Source: Antarcticibacterium sp. 1MA-6-2 (lineage in GTDB: Bacteria; Bacteroidota; Bacteroidia; Flavobacteriales; Flavobacteriaceae). Taken from it: a stretch of DNA of 64,000 nucleotides. Under the pieces are notes generated by a model. The model saw only the letters and a list, made by a program, of their open reading frames with translations. It had not been told where the DNA came from and did not search any database. The stretch lies in NCBI RefSeq assembly GCF_021535135.1, contig NZ_CP091036.1, positions 3,782,001 through 3,846,000 on the forward strand. Direction: 5' to 3'. Every line of letters begins with the position of its first letter. Position 1 is the stretch's first letter. Shown in pieces: positions 37,213 through 45,564 of the stretch. Position numbers and translations under genes: made by a program.

Positions 37213-38253
37213 TTAGCTTATTTTTTTAAGAGCTTCGATATCAAGCAATTTAATATTTCGGCCTTCTATTTCCAGCAGTCCTTCCTTTTTAAAGTCTGAA
37301 AGAGTTCTAATTAGTGTTTCTGAAGCCATTCCCGCAACACTTGCCAGGTCACTGCGGGAAATTCGTATACTGGAGGTGGGATGTCTTCTTATTTTTTGGC
37401 TGAATAAAAGTATAGTACGAGCAGTTTTTTTTCTAACCGATCCATAAGCCATTTCCAGCAACTGATCCTTAATTCCGGTTAAATTTTGTCCTAATGCATC
37501 TATGAGTTCAAAAGCAACTTTGTTGTTCTTAGAAAGAATTTCCCTTAGTTCTTCCTTTGAAACTGCATAAACCGTGGTGTCTTCCATGGCTGTAGCATAT
37601 TCCTTATAAGTATCTAATTTGCCAAAGGAGGTATTACCAAAGAAATCACCTTCTTTGTAAAGAGAGGTTATTAACTCCTTACCATATTGGTCCATTTTAT
37701 GACTTTTAACAACACCTCTTTCGATGAAATAAACATGTAGACCCTGTTTCCCTTCCTGAAAAATTGATTCTCCTGCCTTAAAATTTTGCTGGTCAAACTG
37801 TTTTACGTATTCTCTTAGATCATTGAGAGATTGGATTTGTCCATTTTCTCCCGGTATAGAAGCAGTTTGCTGTTTTTTCAAAATAGCTACTTTGGCTAAT
37901 CTGCTTTCTATAGCACTTATAAGCTCCTCTTCTTCAAATGGCTTGGTGAGGTAATCATCTGCTCCCAGGTCCATTCCCTTTCTAATATCTTTATGTTCTG
38001 TTTTAGCTGAAAGGAAGATAAAAGGGATGTGCTGTGTATTTTTATCTCTGGAAAGATTTTCAAGAACACCATACCCGTCCATTTCGGGCATCATAATATC
38101 GCATAAAATAATATCGGGCAATTCTTTTTTCGCGAGATCAACCCCAATTTTACCATTTGAGGCAGTAATAACATTGTACTCTGAAAGTTCTAATAATTCA
38201 GCTGTATTTTCTCGTACTACCGTATCGTCTTCAATAAATAAGATTTTCTTCAT
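37213..38253 (-). CDS. Response regulator fused to a Crp-type DNA-binding protein
   Basis: A 346-aa fusion. Residues 1-120 are a receiver domain: FIEDDTVVRENT, the phospho-Asp in DIILCDIMMPEMDG, and DDYLTKPFEEEEL. Residues about 150-270 are a cyclic-nucleotide-type barrel (AGESIFQEGKQGLHVYFIERG). The C-terminus is a Crp winged helix (ISRSDLASVAGMASETLIR). The recognition helix SETLIRT retains the E and R positions of FNR/Crp, so it could bind TGA-type half-sites. It is encoded just after a PAS histidine kinase (48-nt gap), which should be its partner. Such REC-Crp fusions offer a route from a sensor kinase to an FNR-type regulon. Confidence 0.88.
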   Translation of the reverse strand: MKKILFIEDDTVVRENTAELLELSEYNVITASNGKIGVDLAKKELPDIILCDIMMPEMDGYGVLENLSRDKNTQHIPFIFLSAKTEHKDIRKGMDLGADDYLTKPFEEEELISAIESRLAKVAILKKQQTASIPGENGQIQSLNDLREYVKQFDQQNFKAGESIFQEGKQGLHVYFIERGVVKSHKMDQYGKELITSLYKEGDFFGNTSFGKLDTYKEYATAMEDTTVYAVSKEELREILSKNNKVAFELIDALGQNLTGIKDQLLEMAYGSVRKKTARTILLFSQKIRRHPTSSIRISRSDLASVAGMASETLIRTLSDFKKEGLLEIEGRNIKLLDIEALKKIS

Positions 38254-38301
38254 GTGATCTTAAATTCAAAAAAAGTTTATGCGTTCTTATGTGAGTTGGT
38301 A

Positions 38302-39544
38302 TTAATCTTTAATAAGAGGTAATTCTACCAGGAATTTGGTTCCAACACTTTCTCTGCTTGTAAAGCTTATGCAGCCACCTAGATTTTCGAGATGGACTTT
38401 TACAATGTTTAATCCTATTCCTGTACCCTGGTTAAGTAAGGCATTTTCTGCCCGGAAGTACCTCTCAAAAATATGCTTTTGATCTTTTTCAGGAATGCCC
38501 ATTCCTTCATCGGTAACAATAAAAATGATCCTATCTTCCTCAAGTTTAATTTCAAATTTAATTAAAGTATTTTCGGGGGAATATTTTATCGCATTCCCCA
38601 AAAGATTTGATAAAACAAGCTCCAGTATTTTTTCATCCTGGGTTATGGTAATATTTTCCAGGTTTTGAGGGTATTCTATTTCCTGCCCGCTCTTTAAAGT
38701 CACATTGGCATTATAAACAACCTCGTTCACCAGCTTGCTCAAACTAAAATTGCTGAACTTATAAGTTACTTTCCCTGACTCCAGCCTCTCAATACTTAGG
38801 AAATCATTAAGGATATTATCCAGGTAGTGAACTTTATTTTTTATTGTGCTAAAATGTTTCTCCCGCTTATCCTGCTGTTCTTCCAGTTTATATTTTCCTG
38901 CAAGTACAACCGAGGTAAGGATCCCGCTGAGTGGGGTTTTAAATTCGTGCGAAACAAGGGAGAGAAACTTTGTCTTAAGTTCATTAAGCTCCTTTTCCTT
39001 TTGGAGGGCTATTTTTATGCGGTTTTCAGCTTCTTTTCTTTTTTTGACTTCCTGTTCCAGGTCCAAATTCAGGGATTGAAGTTTTGAAACACTTTCTTCG
39101 AGTTCCTTTGTGCGAACTTTAATTTTTCCTTCCAGTTCATTATTAAGCTCCCTAATTTGTCTTTGGGTTTCCTTTCGAATTGTTATATCTATTATGAGAG
39201 ACATAACATATTTTTTTCCATCAATTTCAAAGGGATTAAGACCTGCCTCCACGGGAAATTCTTCGCTATTGCTTTTTTATTCCATAAAGGTCTCTTCCAT
39301 GGCCCATTTGACGTTTCTCGCTATTATCCAGGAATCCGTTGAAATGTTTGGGATGAGCTGTGCGGTATTGAGGAGGTAAAAGAATATTTAAAGGTTTATC
39401 CCTTAATTCGTCTTTACTATAACCAAACATATGGGCGGCGGCATTATTACTGGCAACGATTTGTTGGCTTTCATTTACAACTATAATACCTTCTGATGCT
39501 GCCTCAAAAAGGACATTAAATAAATTCTCATCCTGTTCAAACAT
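38302..39544 (-). CDS. PAS-domain sensor histidine kinase (one lesion region)
   Basis: The frame breaks at 39265-39279. The string GCTATTGC beside a T run fits GCCGGC plus one missing T, giving YGIKKAGEEFPVEAGLN, the expected PAS core, in a 413-aa protein. The N-terminal PAS (LFEAASEGIIVVNESQQIVASNNAAAHMFGYS) is followed by a coiled coil, the H-box FLSLVSHEFKTPLSGIL and the ATPase (NLLGNAIKYSPENT, DEGMGIP, GTGIGLNIVK). There are no membrane helices, so it senses a cytosolic signal. It lies directly upstream of the REC-Crp gene. Confidence 0.86.
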
Positions 39545-39659
39545 CCACTTTGCTATATTATATTTAATACTATCTGCTAATTTACAAAAAGCTGTTACAA
39601 AACATAATTTATGGAAGTCCTTTAAAGCAGATGTTCCATTTAAAAAAGTATAATTACAA

Positions 39660-39695
39660 AAAAAGCCTTCCGGTAGGAAAGCTTTATAATTAGGA
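39660..39695 (-). terminator. Probable terminator after the 39715 gene
   Basis: An inverted repeat AAAGCCTTCCGGTAGG...AAAGCTTT region that on the minus strand ends in a run of seven T. It lies about 20-50 nt past the stop codon at 39715. Confidence 0.55.
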
Positions 39696-39714
39696 GTATG
39701 AGTTTAAATATTGT

Positions 39715-40113
39715 TTATGCAGCGCTTACTACATTATAGTTTGTTAGAAGACTTTGATAGAAATGTAAACTGTCTTTGTCATTTTTTAAGCAGGCTTGCA
39801 GGAAATTGTCCAAATCCAGGCATTCAAAAGTTATACCTGTGTACTTACTATTAGACATGGGAAGGCTTAAATCAATGGTTTTAGAAATATAATTTATCCT
39901 CACATCCTTGGCGTCAAAATATCTTTCTAAAATTGCACAGTGCAGATCCTCAAATTTTTGATCATCTGCATCTTTGTTGCTAATACTGTAAGAAATTAAA
40001 TTTTTAACTTCATCAATTATTGGGTCGGGGGTAAAAATACTCATAGTTCTCTGCATTACATTAATATTCATTTTCTTGGGCACCGCTAAGATAAGGTGCA
40101 TGACTGTTAACAA
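39715..40113 (-). CDS. Hypothetical protein
   Basis: Up to 132 aa; the likely start is one of the internal Met codons (MNINVMQRTM or MSIFTPDPIIDEV), since the first residues are hydrophobic and atypical. The body (DEVKNLISYSISNKDADDQKFE, LERYFDAKDVRINYIS) is soluble and alpha/beta. I recognise no family. It stands alone between the kinase and the metallophosphoesterase genes, followed by a hairpin. Confidence 0.5.
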   Translation of the reverse strand: MLTVMHLILAVPKKMNINVMQRTMSIFTPDPIIDEVKNLISYSISNKDADDQKFEDLHCAILERYFDAKDVRINYISKTIDLSLPMSNSKYTGITFECLDLDNFLQACLKNDKDSLHFYQSLLTNYNVVSAA

Positions 40114-40173
40114 AAGCTTAAGTGACAGAGATTAATAGTAAATTAACTTAGGTTCTTAAAATTTAGTAAATCC

Positions 40174-40806
40174 TTAAGAGGAAATATAGTTAAAGATAAT
40201 GGGGCTGTTAATTACCCGATACCTGTTATCTAAGATGGAAGCATTTATATAGGTTGTATTCCTCGTTCGCACGATGCCATAATCATTATGAATATGTCCA
40301 AAAATATGATAGGGAATCTTAACTTCTTTAACACGTTTCCAAAGTTCCTCGCAACCAATATGTTGTTTATTATCTAACTCATCCAGTACACCGTAAGCAG
40401 GAGTATGGGTAATAAGAAAGTCCGTACCCACAGGAACTAAATCCCAGGTTTTTCTAATTTCTTTACCTCTGGCTTTGTTGAAAGCCCATCTTCCATTGCC
40501 GGGTGTAAAAGGAGATCCCCAGAATTTTAAGTTTTCAATCTCTACTCCGCTGTCAATTAAACAATGAATATTATGAGGAATAATTTCATTTAAATTTTCC
40601 AGGTTTTTTTGAAGATAAAAATCGTGATTTCCCGGAACAATTATTTTATGGGAATGTGGTAAAGCTGAAAACCAGGTGAGAAAATTAATTGTTTCAGAAC
40701 GTGTTCCGGCTTCAGTAAAATCTCCCGCATGAACAATAACATCACCAGGGGGAATATTAATGTCATTATGTTTATTATGTGTATCGGCTATACAAATAAT
40801 TTTCAT
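40174..40806 (-). CDS. Calcineurin-like metallophosphoesterase
   Basis: A 210-aa cytosolic protein with the metal-binding motifs in order: ADTHNKHND (D-x-H), GDVIVHAGDFTEAG (GDxxx-GD), VPGNHDFYLQ (GNHD), LITHTPAYG and IFGHIHNDYG (GHxH). It belongs to the small single-domain Mpp group; the substrate (a phosphodiester or phosphomonoester) cannot be assigned. It is intact and appears monocistronic, with a terminator-like hairpin upstream. Confidence 0.88.
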   Translation of the reverse strand: MKIICIADTHNKHNDINIPPGDVIVHAGDFTEAGTRSETINFLTWFSALPHSHKIIVPGNHDFYLQKNLENLNEIIPHNIHCLIDSGVEIENLKFWGSPFTPGNGRWAFNKARGKEIRKTWDLVPVGTDFLITHTPAYGVLDELDNKQHIGCEELWKRVKEVKIPYHIFGHIHNDYGIVRTRNTTYINASILDNRYRVINSPIIFNYISS

Positions 40807-40819
40807 GCACGGGGTTCAA

Positions 40820-40852
40820 AAGAAAATCCGATGGGTAAATCATCGGATCAAT
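40820..40852 (-). terminator. Terminator after the 40894 gene
   Basis: Perfect stem ATCCGATG (40826-40833) / CATCGGAT (40841-40848) around loop GGTAAAT. On the minus strand it runs into a T-rich stretch. Confidence 0.8.
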
Positions 40853-40893
40853 TATTTATTTGAAGATTCTAAATTGAAACTTCTGTAGAATTT

Positions 40894-41115
40894 TTATCTC
40901 CTATGGAAATCATCATCAATATCACCAGAAACATAATCCTTGTCTGATGGTAATAATTTGTTCGTAAGTTTAGTAACAACGAAGGCAATTATAAAAGCTG
41001 AAAAAGCAAAAAACAGGAATTTTATCAGTAGGCTGTCGGTTACGATCATACTGTAAAAGGCGAGAAAAATCTCAATTGCCAAAATCCCAATTTTTAAACC
41101 TAACTTAAATAACAT
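40894..41115 (-). CDS. Small two-helix membrane protein
   Basis: A 73-aa protein with two membrane helices (about residues 5-25 and 30-50: LKIGILAIEIFLAFYSMIV, LLIKFLFFAFSAFIIAFVV) and a charged tail ending DYVSGDIDDDFHRR. I recognise no family. A terminator hairpin follows it. Confidence 0.6.
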   Translation of the reverse strand: MLFKLGLKIGILAIEIFLAFYSMIVTDSLLIKFLFFAFSAFIIAFVVTKLTNKLLPSDKDYVSGDIDDDFHRR

Positions 41116-41294
41116 ACATTTCTTGAATTATGAGGTAAAGATACATTGATTCGTATGGTTTTTTTTGTCTGCCTTACAAATTGACTCAAATTTAACTTTA
41201 GGAATTGAAAAGGGTTAATATTTTTAAGTTAAAACCTCATAAACTTTAAGGGTCGTCTTACTAGTATTGTAAATTTGGCTTAAAACATTTAAGA

Positions 41295-42800
41295 TTGAGC
41301 AGAAATAAAAAGATCATTACAGCCCTGGCAACAATTATTATAGTAGGTGTAGTTGCTGTACTTGGCTTAAACTGGTATGCTGTAAAAGCTTTGGAAAAGG
41401 AACTGAAAGGGAATGAAGCTACTCATTATGAATACGAAGGGCTTTCAGTTAATGTGCTTACGGGAAATGCCTCTGCTATTAATGTTTTGTTTAAGAATGA
41501 CCAACTAGAAATTAAAGCAGAGGAGGTGCTGGTGCAGGACCTTAGTTATTACCACTATTTAACTGCTGGAAAATTTCAAATTGGAGAATTTGTGGTAAAG
41601 AAGCCTGAAATTACTTACTTGAAGACAGAAAAGGAATCAGATTCATTACCTCCCAAAAAAGAAGATTCTGGAGAGGATATCAGGATCAAAAGCATAAATC
41701 TTTCCAATGGAGTTTTAAAGGTTTTGAAAGATTCCAGTTCCCAAAGCCTCTATTTAAAATTTAATAAAATTATTCTGGACGAACTTCTTTCTGATACGGA
41801 GATCAGGAAGGAAAGTTTGCCATTTGAATATAAAAATTTTAGCATTGAAAGTGATTCCCTGGTTTATGACCTTAATGAAGAACATCTTCTCATCGTTAAT
41901 GAACTAATTATAGATAGTGGCAGTTTAAAGTTAACAGGTCTTCACTTGAAACCTAAGTTTTCAATTCCGGAATTTGACAGTCGTATTTCCTATGAAAAGG
42001 ATCGTATAGAAATGAAAGTAGCGTCAATTGGAATAAATAATTTTGGGTGGGAAATTATACAGGACAGCCTCAAATTTTCCAGTCCTTTAATAAATATTGA
42101 AAATCCCCACCTGGAAGTTTACAGGAATAAGTTGTTGCCAGATGATACAAGGATAAAACCACTCTATAGTCAAACAATTAGAGAATTGGGAATAAAATTA
42201 AATGTGGATTCTGTAAGAATTCGTGATATGGATATAGTATATAGAGAAAAAGTGCGGAAAGAAAGGCCGCCAGGGGAATTAAAATTTTCTAAGGTCCAGG
42301 CTTTAATAGAGAATCTCTCGAATGTTATTGACACTGCGAGTAGAAAAACCAGGATTTCTGCGGAAGCCTTATTCATGGAAAAAGCGCCTCTCACAATGGA
42401 TCTTACATTTGACGTTAATGCACCCAATGATACTTTTCATGTTAGTGGCAGGATGGGAGCTATAAGAGCCGAAACACTTAACCCTTTCCTAAAGCCTGCT
42501 ATGAATATAGAAACGGAAGGCATCATTAATTCTATGTTCTATGATTTTACCGGGAACAGGATAAATGCCACGGGAAATATGAAGCTGGCTTACGAAGATT
42601 TTAAGGTGAGCATCCTGAAGAAAGGAGAGAACGAAGAAAAATCATTCCTCTCCAGTCTTGCAAACCTGTTTATTAAAAATAAAGCTGTGGACGAAGAAGT
42701 AAACCAGGATAATCTTGAAGTAACCAGGGATCAAACCAAGTCTTTCTGGAATTTTCTTTGGTTGTGCATCAGGGAAGGTGCGATAAAAGGTCTCATCTAG
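41295..42800 (+). CDS. AsmA-like/DUF748-like membrane-anchored protein
   Basis: A 501-aa protein opened by TTG at 41295 (no better ATG lies nearby). One N-terminal membrane helix (IITALATIIIVGVVAVLGL) is followed by a long beta-rich periplasmic part (YEYEGLSVNVLTGNASAINV, GKFQIGEFVVKKPEITYL, LPFEYKNFSIESDSLVYD). This architecture and the C-terminal FWNFLWLCIREGAIKGL resemble AsmA-superfamily proteins, which are proposed lipid-transfer or envelope-homeostasis factors. Function is not assigned. The frame is intact and converges with the Usp gene. Confidence 0.65.
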   Translation: MSRNKKIITALATIIIVGVVAVLGLNWYAVKALEKELKGNEATHYEYEGLSVNVLTGNASAINVLFKNDQLEIKAEEVLVQDLSYYHYLTAGKFQIGEFVVKKPEITYLKTEKESDSLPPKKEDSGEDIRIKSINLSNGVLKVLKDSSSQSLYLKFNKIILDELLSDTEIRKESLPFEYKNFSIESDSLVYDLNEEHLLIVNELIIDSGSLKLTGLHLKPKFSIPEFDSRISYEKDRIEMKVASIGINNFGWEIIQDSLKFSSPLINIENPHLEVYRNKLLPDDTRIKPLYSQTIRELGIKLNVDSVRIRDMDIVYREKVRKERPPGELKFSKVQALIENLSNVIDTASRKTRISAEALFMEKAPLTMDLTFDVNAPNDTFHVSGRMGAIRAETLNPFLKPAMNIETEGIINSMFYDFTGNRINATGNMKLAYEDFKVSILKKGENEEKSFLSSLANLFIKNKAVDEEVNQDNLEVTRDQTKSFWNFLWLCIREGAIKGLI

Positions 42801-42816
42801 ATTTTAAAGGTAACTA

Positions 42817-43644
42817 CTACTGTTGAGCGTGATTTACGAGATCTTCACTAATACTGCCATTAAAGAAATGTGCAAGTCCTTTTCTTCCATGGGTGCTTAT
42901 TCCTATTAAGCCTGCGTTGATACTCCTTGCGAAATTAAGGATTCCATTTTCTACTGTGACATCATTGTAAATATTCACAGTGTAGCTTCTGGGATTTTCT
43001 CCTTCTATAAAAGAGTTCAGGCACTGCTGGGCGTCTTCACTTGTTTTAAAGTTATTGGCGGTATTTATATAAACGAGGTGAAGGCGTGCCTCAAACATAT
43101 CGGCAAAACGTATAGCCTGGTTGAGTGTGTGCTTATTATCCAGGTCGCAATCTGTGGCAAAAACAAAATCTTTGATATCAAAATTGGGGTGTTCATTTTT
43201 TATCACCAGTACGGGAATGGTGGAATTTCTCACCACCTTTTCGGTATTGGAGCCAATAAACATTTCTTTGAAACCTGTTGCGCCGTGAGAACCCATAATG
43301 ATAATATCACATTTATGTTCTTCACTTACTTCCATAATCCCATCAAAAGCCTGGTGAAATTGAACGGTTTCGTGAACTTTAATCCCTTTAAGAAAGGGCT
43401 GGGAGAGGATCTTATGAAATCGCTTCTTAGCAAGTTTCATGAAATAAAGAGCTTCCGGGAGATTTTGATGGGAGCCTCCTCCAACGCCGCTACCACTCGC
43501 CGCAGTTCCCACTAATTGAAGGGGGAGCTCCAGCATGTGCAGTAAAAAAATTTCACCATTGAACTTTCTGGCCATTTGTGCAGCTACTTTTAGTGCATAC
43601 TCTGCCTGCTCAGAAAAATCGGTAGGAACGAGGATCCGTTTCAT
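42817..43644 (-). CDS. Tandem universal stress protein (UspA family)
   Basis: A 275-aa protein with two Usp domains: MKRILVPTDFSEQAEYALKV starts the first; IIMGSHGATGFKEMFIGSNT and VVRNSTIPVLVIK form its ATP-binding loop (G-x-H-G-x9-G-S). The second ends GLIGISTHGRKGLAHFFNGS, keeping the G-x9-GS loop, so both may bind ATP. It is similar in layout to the Usp at 36303 but lacks an FNR-type box, so it is likely outside that regulon. It is monocistronic. Confidence 0.88.
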   Translation of the reverse strand: MKRILVPTDFSEQAEYALKVAAQMARKFNGEIFLLHMLELPLQLVGTAASGSGVGGGSHQNLPEALYFMKLAKKRFHKILSQPFLKGIKVHETVQFHQAFDGIMEVSEEHKCDIIIMGSHGATGFKEMFIGSNTEKVVRNSTIPVLVIKNEHPNFDIKDFVFATDCDLDNKHTLNQAIRFADMFEARLHLVYINTANNFKTSEDAQQCLNSFIEGENPRSYTVNIYNDVTVENGILNFARSINAGLIGISTHGRKGLAHFFNGSISEDLVNHAQQ

Positions 43645-43729
43645 GATAAACGCTTAGGGATGATTGCTTTATTAAATTTACGAATAAAATTTCATTCTCA
43701 ATGCTGTTTCCTGTTCGGGAAAATTTTGT

Positions 43730-43790
43730 TATCTTTGCAGCGTTGAAGCGAAAAAGTACAGCGAGGGGACGTAAAGTCCCCTCTTTTTAT
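43730..43790 (+). promoter_or_regulatory. rimP-nusA-infB promoter and leader hairpin with T run
   Basis: TATCTTTG at 43730-43737 fits the Bacteroidota -7 box. About 25 nt downstream a hairpin GAGGGGAC (43763-43770) / GTCCCCTC (43776-43783) with loop GTAAA is followed by a T run, 8-15 nt before the rimP ATG at 43798. It has the form of an intrinsic terminator inside the leader, so it may be an attenuator for the operon encoding NusA. Confidence 0.65.
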
Positions 43791-43797
43791 AAACTAT

Positions 43798-44259
43798 ATG
43801 TTGCAGGAGAAAGTAGAAAATTTACTTAAGGAAGCATTTGAAGAAAACAATTCCTTATTTTTAATTTCCCTTAATATTAATGATCAAAACCACATTCTGG
43901 TGGTAATAGATGGGGATGAGGGAGTAGCGGTTAACGATTGTATTGCTGTAAGCCGCAAAATAGAACACAACCTTGACAGGGAAGAGATCGATTTTTCGCT
44001 GGAGGTGACATCGGCTGGTGTGTCAGAGCCCTTGCAGTTGCCAAGGCAGTACAAGAAAAATATAGGCAGAAAACTTGAAGTCCGAACAAAATCCGATAAA
44101 TTTGAGGGAGATTTAATAGCTGTTGATGATGAAGGGATTACACTTACATGGACTGCGAGGGAACCTAAACCTGTAGGGAAGGGAAAGATGAACGTAGACA
44201 AAGAAGCAAAGATAGCTTTCGCTGATATTGAGCAGGCTAAAGTTGTGATAACATTTTAA
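43798..44259 (+). CDS. rimP: Ribosome maturation factor RimP
   Basis: A 153-aa cytosolic protein for 30S subunit maturation. DGDEGVAVNDCIAVSRKIEHNL and FSLEVTSAGVSEPLQLPRQYKKNIGRKLEV are the RimP N- and C-domain signatures (the family has SPGxxRPL, here SAGVSEPL). It heads the classic rimP-nusA-infB operon and has usual length. Confidence 0.94.
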   Translation: MLQEKVENLLKEAFEENNSLFLISLNINDQNHILVVIDGDEGVAVNDCIAVSRKIEHNLDREEIDFSLEVTSAGVSEPLQLPRQYKKNIGRKLEVRTKSDKFEGDLIAVDDEGITLTWTAREPKPVGKGKMNVDKEAKIAFADIEQAKVVITF

Positions 44260-44271
44260 TAATATACTGAT

Positions 44272-45505
44272 ATGGAAAATATCGCCTTAATTGAGTCTTT
44301 TTCAGAATTTAAAGACGACAAATTAATAGATAGGGTAACTTTAATGGCGATCCTGGAAGATGTATTCAGAAGTGCTTTAAAAAAGAAGTATGGAGAAGAT
44401 GATAATTTTGACATTATTGTAAATCCAGATAAGGGGGATTTGGAGATCTGGAGGAACAGGGTTGTGGTAGCTGATGGTGAAGTAGAAGATCCAAATCAGG
44501 AAATTTCTTTATCTGAAGCCCGTAAAATTGAGCCGGATTTTGAAGTTGGTGAGGACGTTTCTGAAGAAGTTAAACTAATCGATCTTGGGAGACGATCAAT
44601 TTTGGCGCTGCGTCAAAACCTTATCGCTAAGATTCACGAGCACGATAACACGAATATATATAAGCACTTTAAAGATCTTGAAGGGGAAATTTATACTGCT
44701 GAAGTTCATCATATTCGCCATAGAGCGATAATTTTACTGGATGATGAGGGGAATGAAATTATTCTTCCAAAAGACCGACAAATTCCTTCCGATTTCTTCA
44801 GAAAAGGAGAGAATGTTCGTGGGGTAATTGAAAGTGTAGAGCTTAAAGGAAGTAAGCCTCAAATTATTATGTCTCGAACTGCACCTAGTTTTCCTTGAAA
44901 AATTATTTGAACAGGAAATTCCTGAAGTTTTTGATGGTTTAATTACGGTTAAAAAAGTGGTGAGGATTCCTGGTGAAAAGGCGAAAGTAGCAGTAGATTC
45001 TTATGATGACAGGATTGACCCTGTAGGCGCCTGTGTTGGTATGAAAGGTTCAAGAATTCACAGTATCGTAAGGGAACTTGGCAACGAGAACATTGATGTT
45101 ATAAATTTTACCAATAACGATCAACTTTTTATTACACGTGCATTAAGCCCTGCAAAAATAGTTTCTATTAAGCTGGATGAACAAAACAAACGTGCTGAGG
45201 TTATGTTGAAGCCGGAGGAAGTTTCTAAAGCGATAGGTCGCGGCGGGCATAATATTAGATTGGCAGGACAATTGACAGGTTACGAGATTGATGTATTTAG
45301 AGATGGCGGTGAAGAGGATGTGGAATTAAGGGAATTTGCCGATGAAATTGAAGATTGGGTAATTGCCGAATTTGCAAAAATTGGTCTGGATACTGCAAAA
45401 AGTATATTAGAGCAGGATGTTGATGATCTTGTTAGAAGAACCGATCTGGAAGAAGAGACCATCCGTGAGGTAATCCAGGTGCTGCGGGAAGAATTTGAAG
45501 AATAA
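44272..45505 (+). CDS. nusA: Transcription elongation/termination factor NusA (one sequence lesion)
   Basis: The frame breaks at 44883-44889 (ACCTAGT). Reading ACCGGT gives 410 aa with SRTAPVFLEKLFEQEIPEVF, the normal flavobacterial sequence. The N-terminal RNAP-binding domain is followed by S1 (FRKGENVRGVIESVEL) and two KH domains (CVGMKGSRIHSIVRELGNE; PEEVSKAIGRGGHNIRLAG), with an acidic C-terminus. NusA is essential, so a real frameshift is not credible here. It starts 12 nt after rimP. Confidence 0.94.
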
Positions 45506-45564
45506 TTTGTTTATTTTTAAAAAACATACAACAATAATTTAAGAGGTAATTTAGAGGGCAATTT

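Noticed and set aside
40826..40848. ATCCGATG inverted repeat as an operator
   Set aside because: It lies 3' of a gene, is followed by T-rich sequence on that strand, and fits a terminator better.
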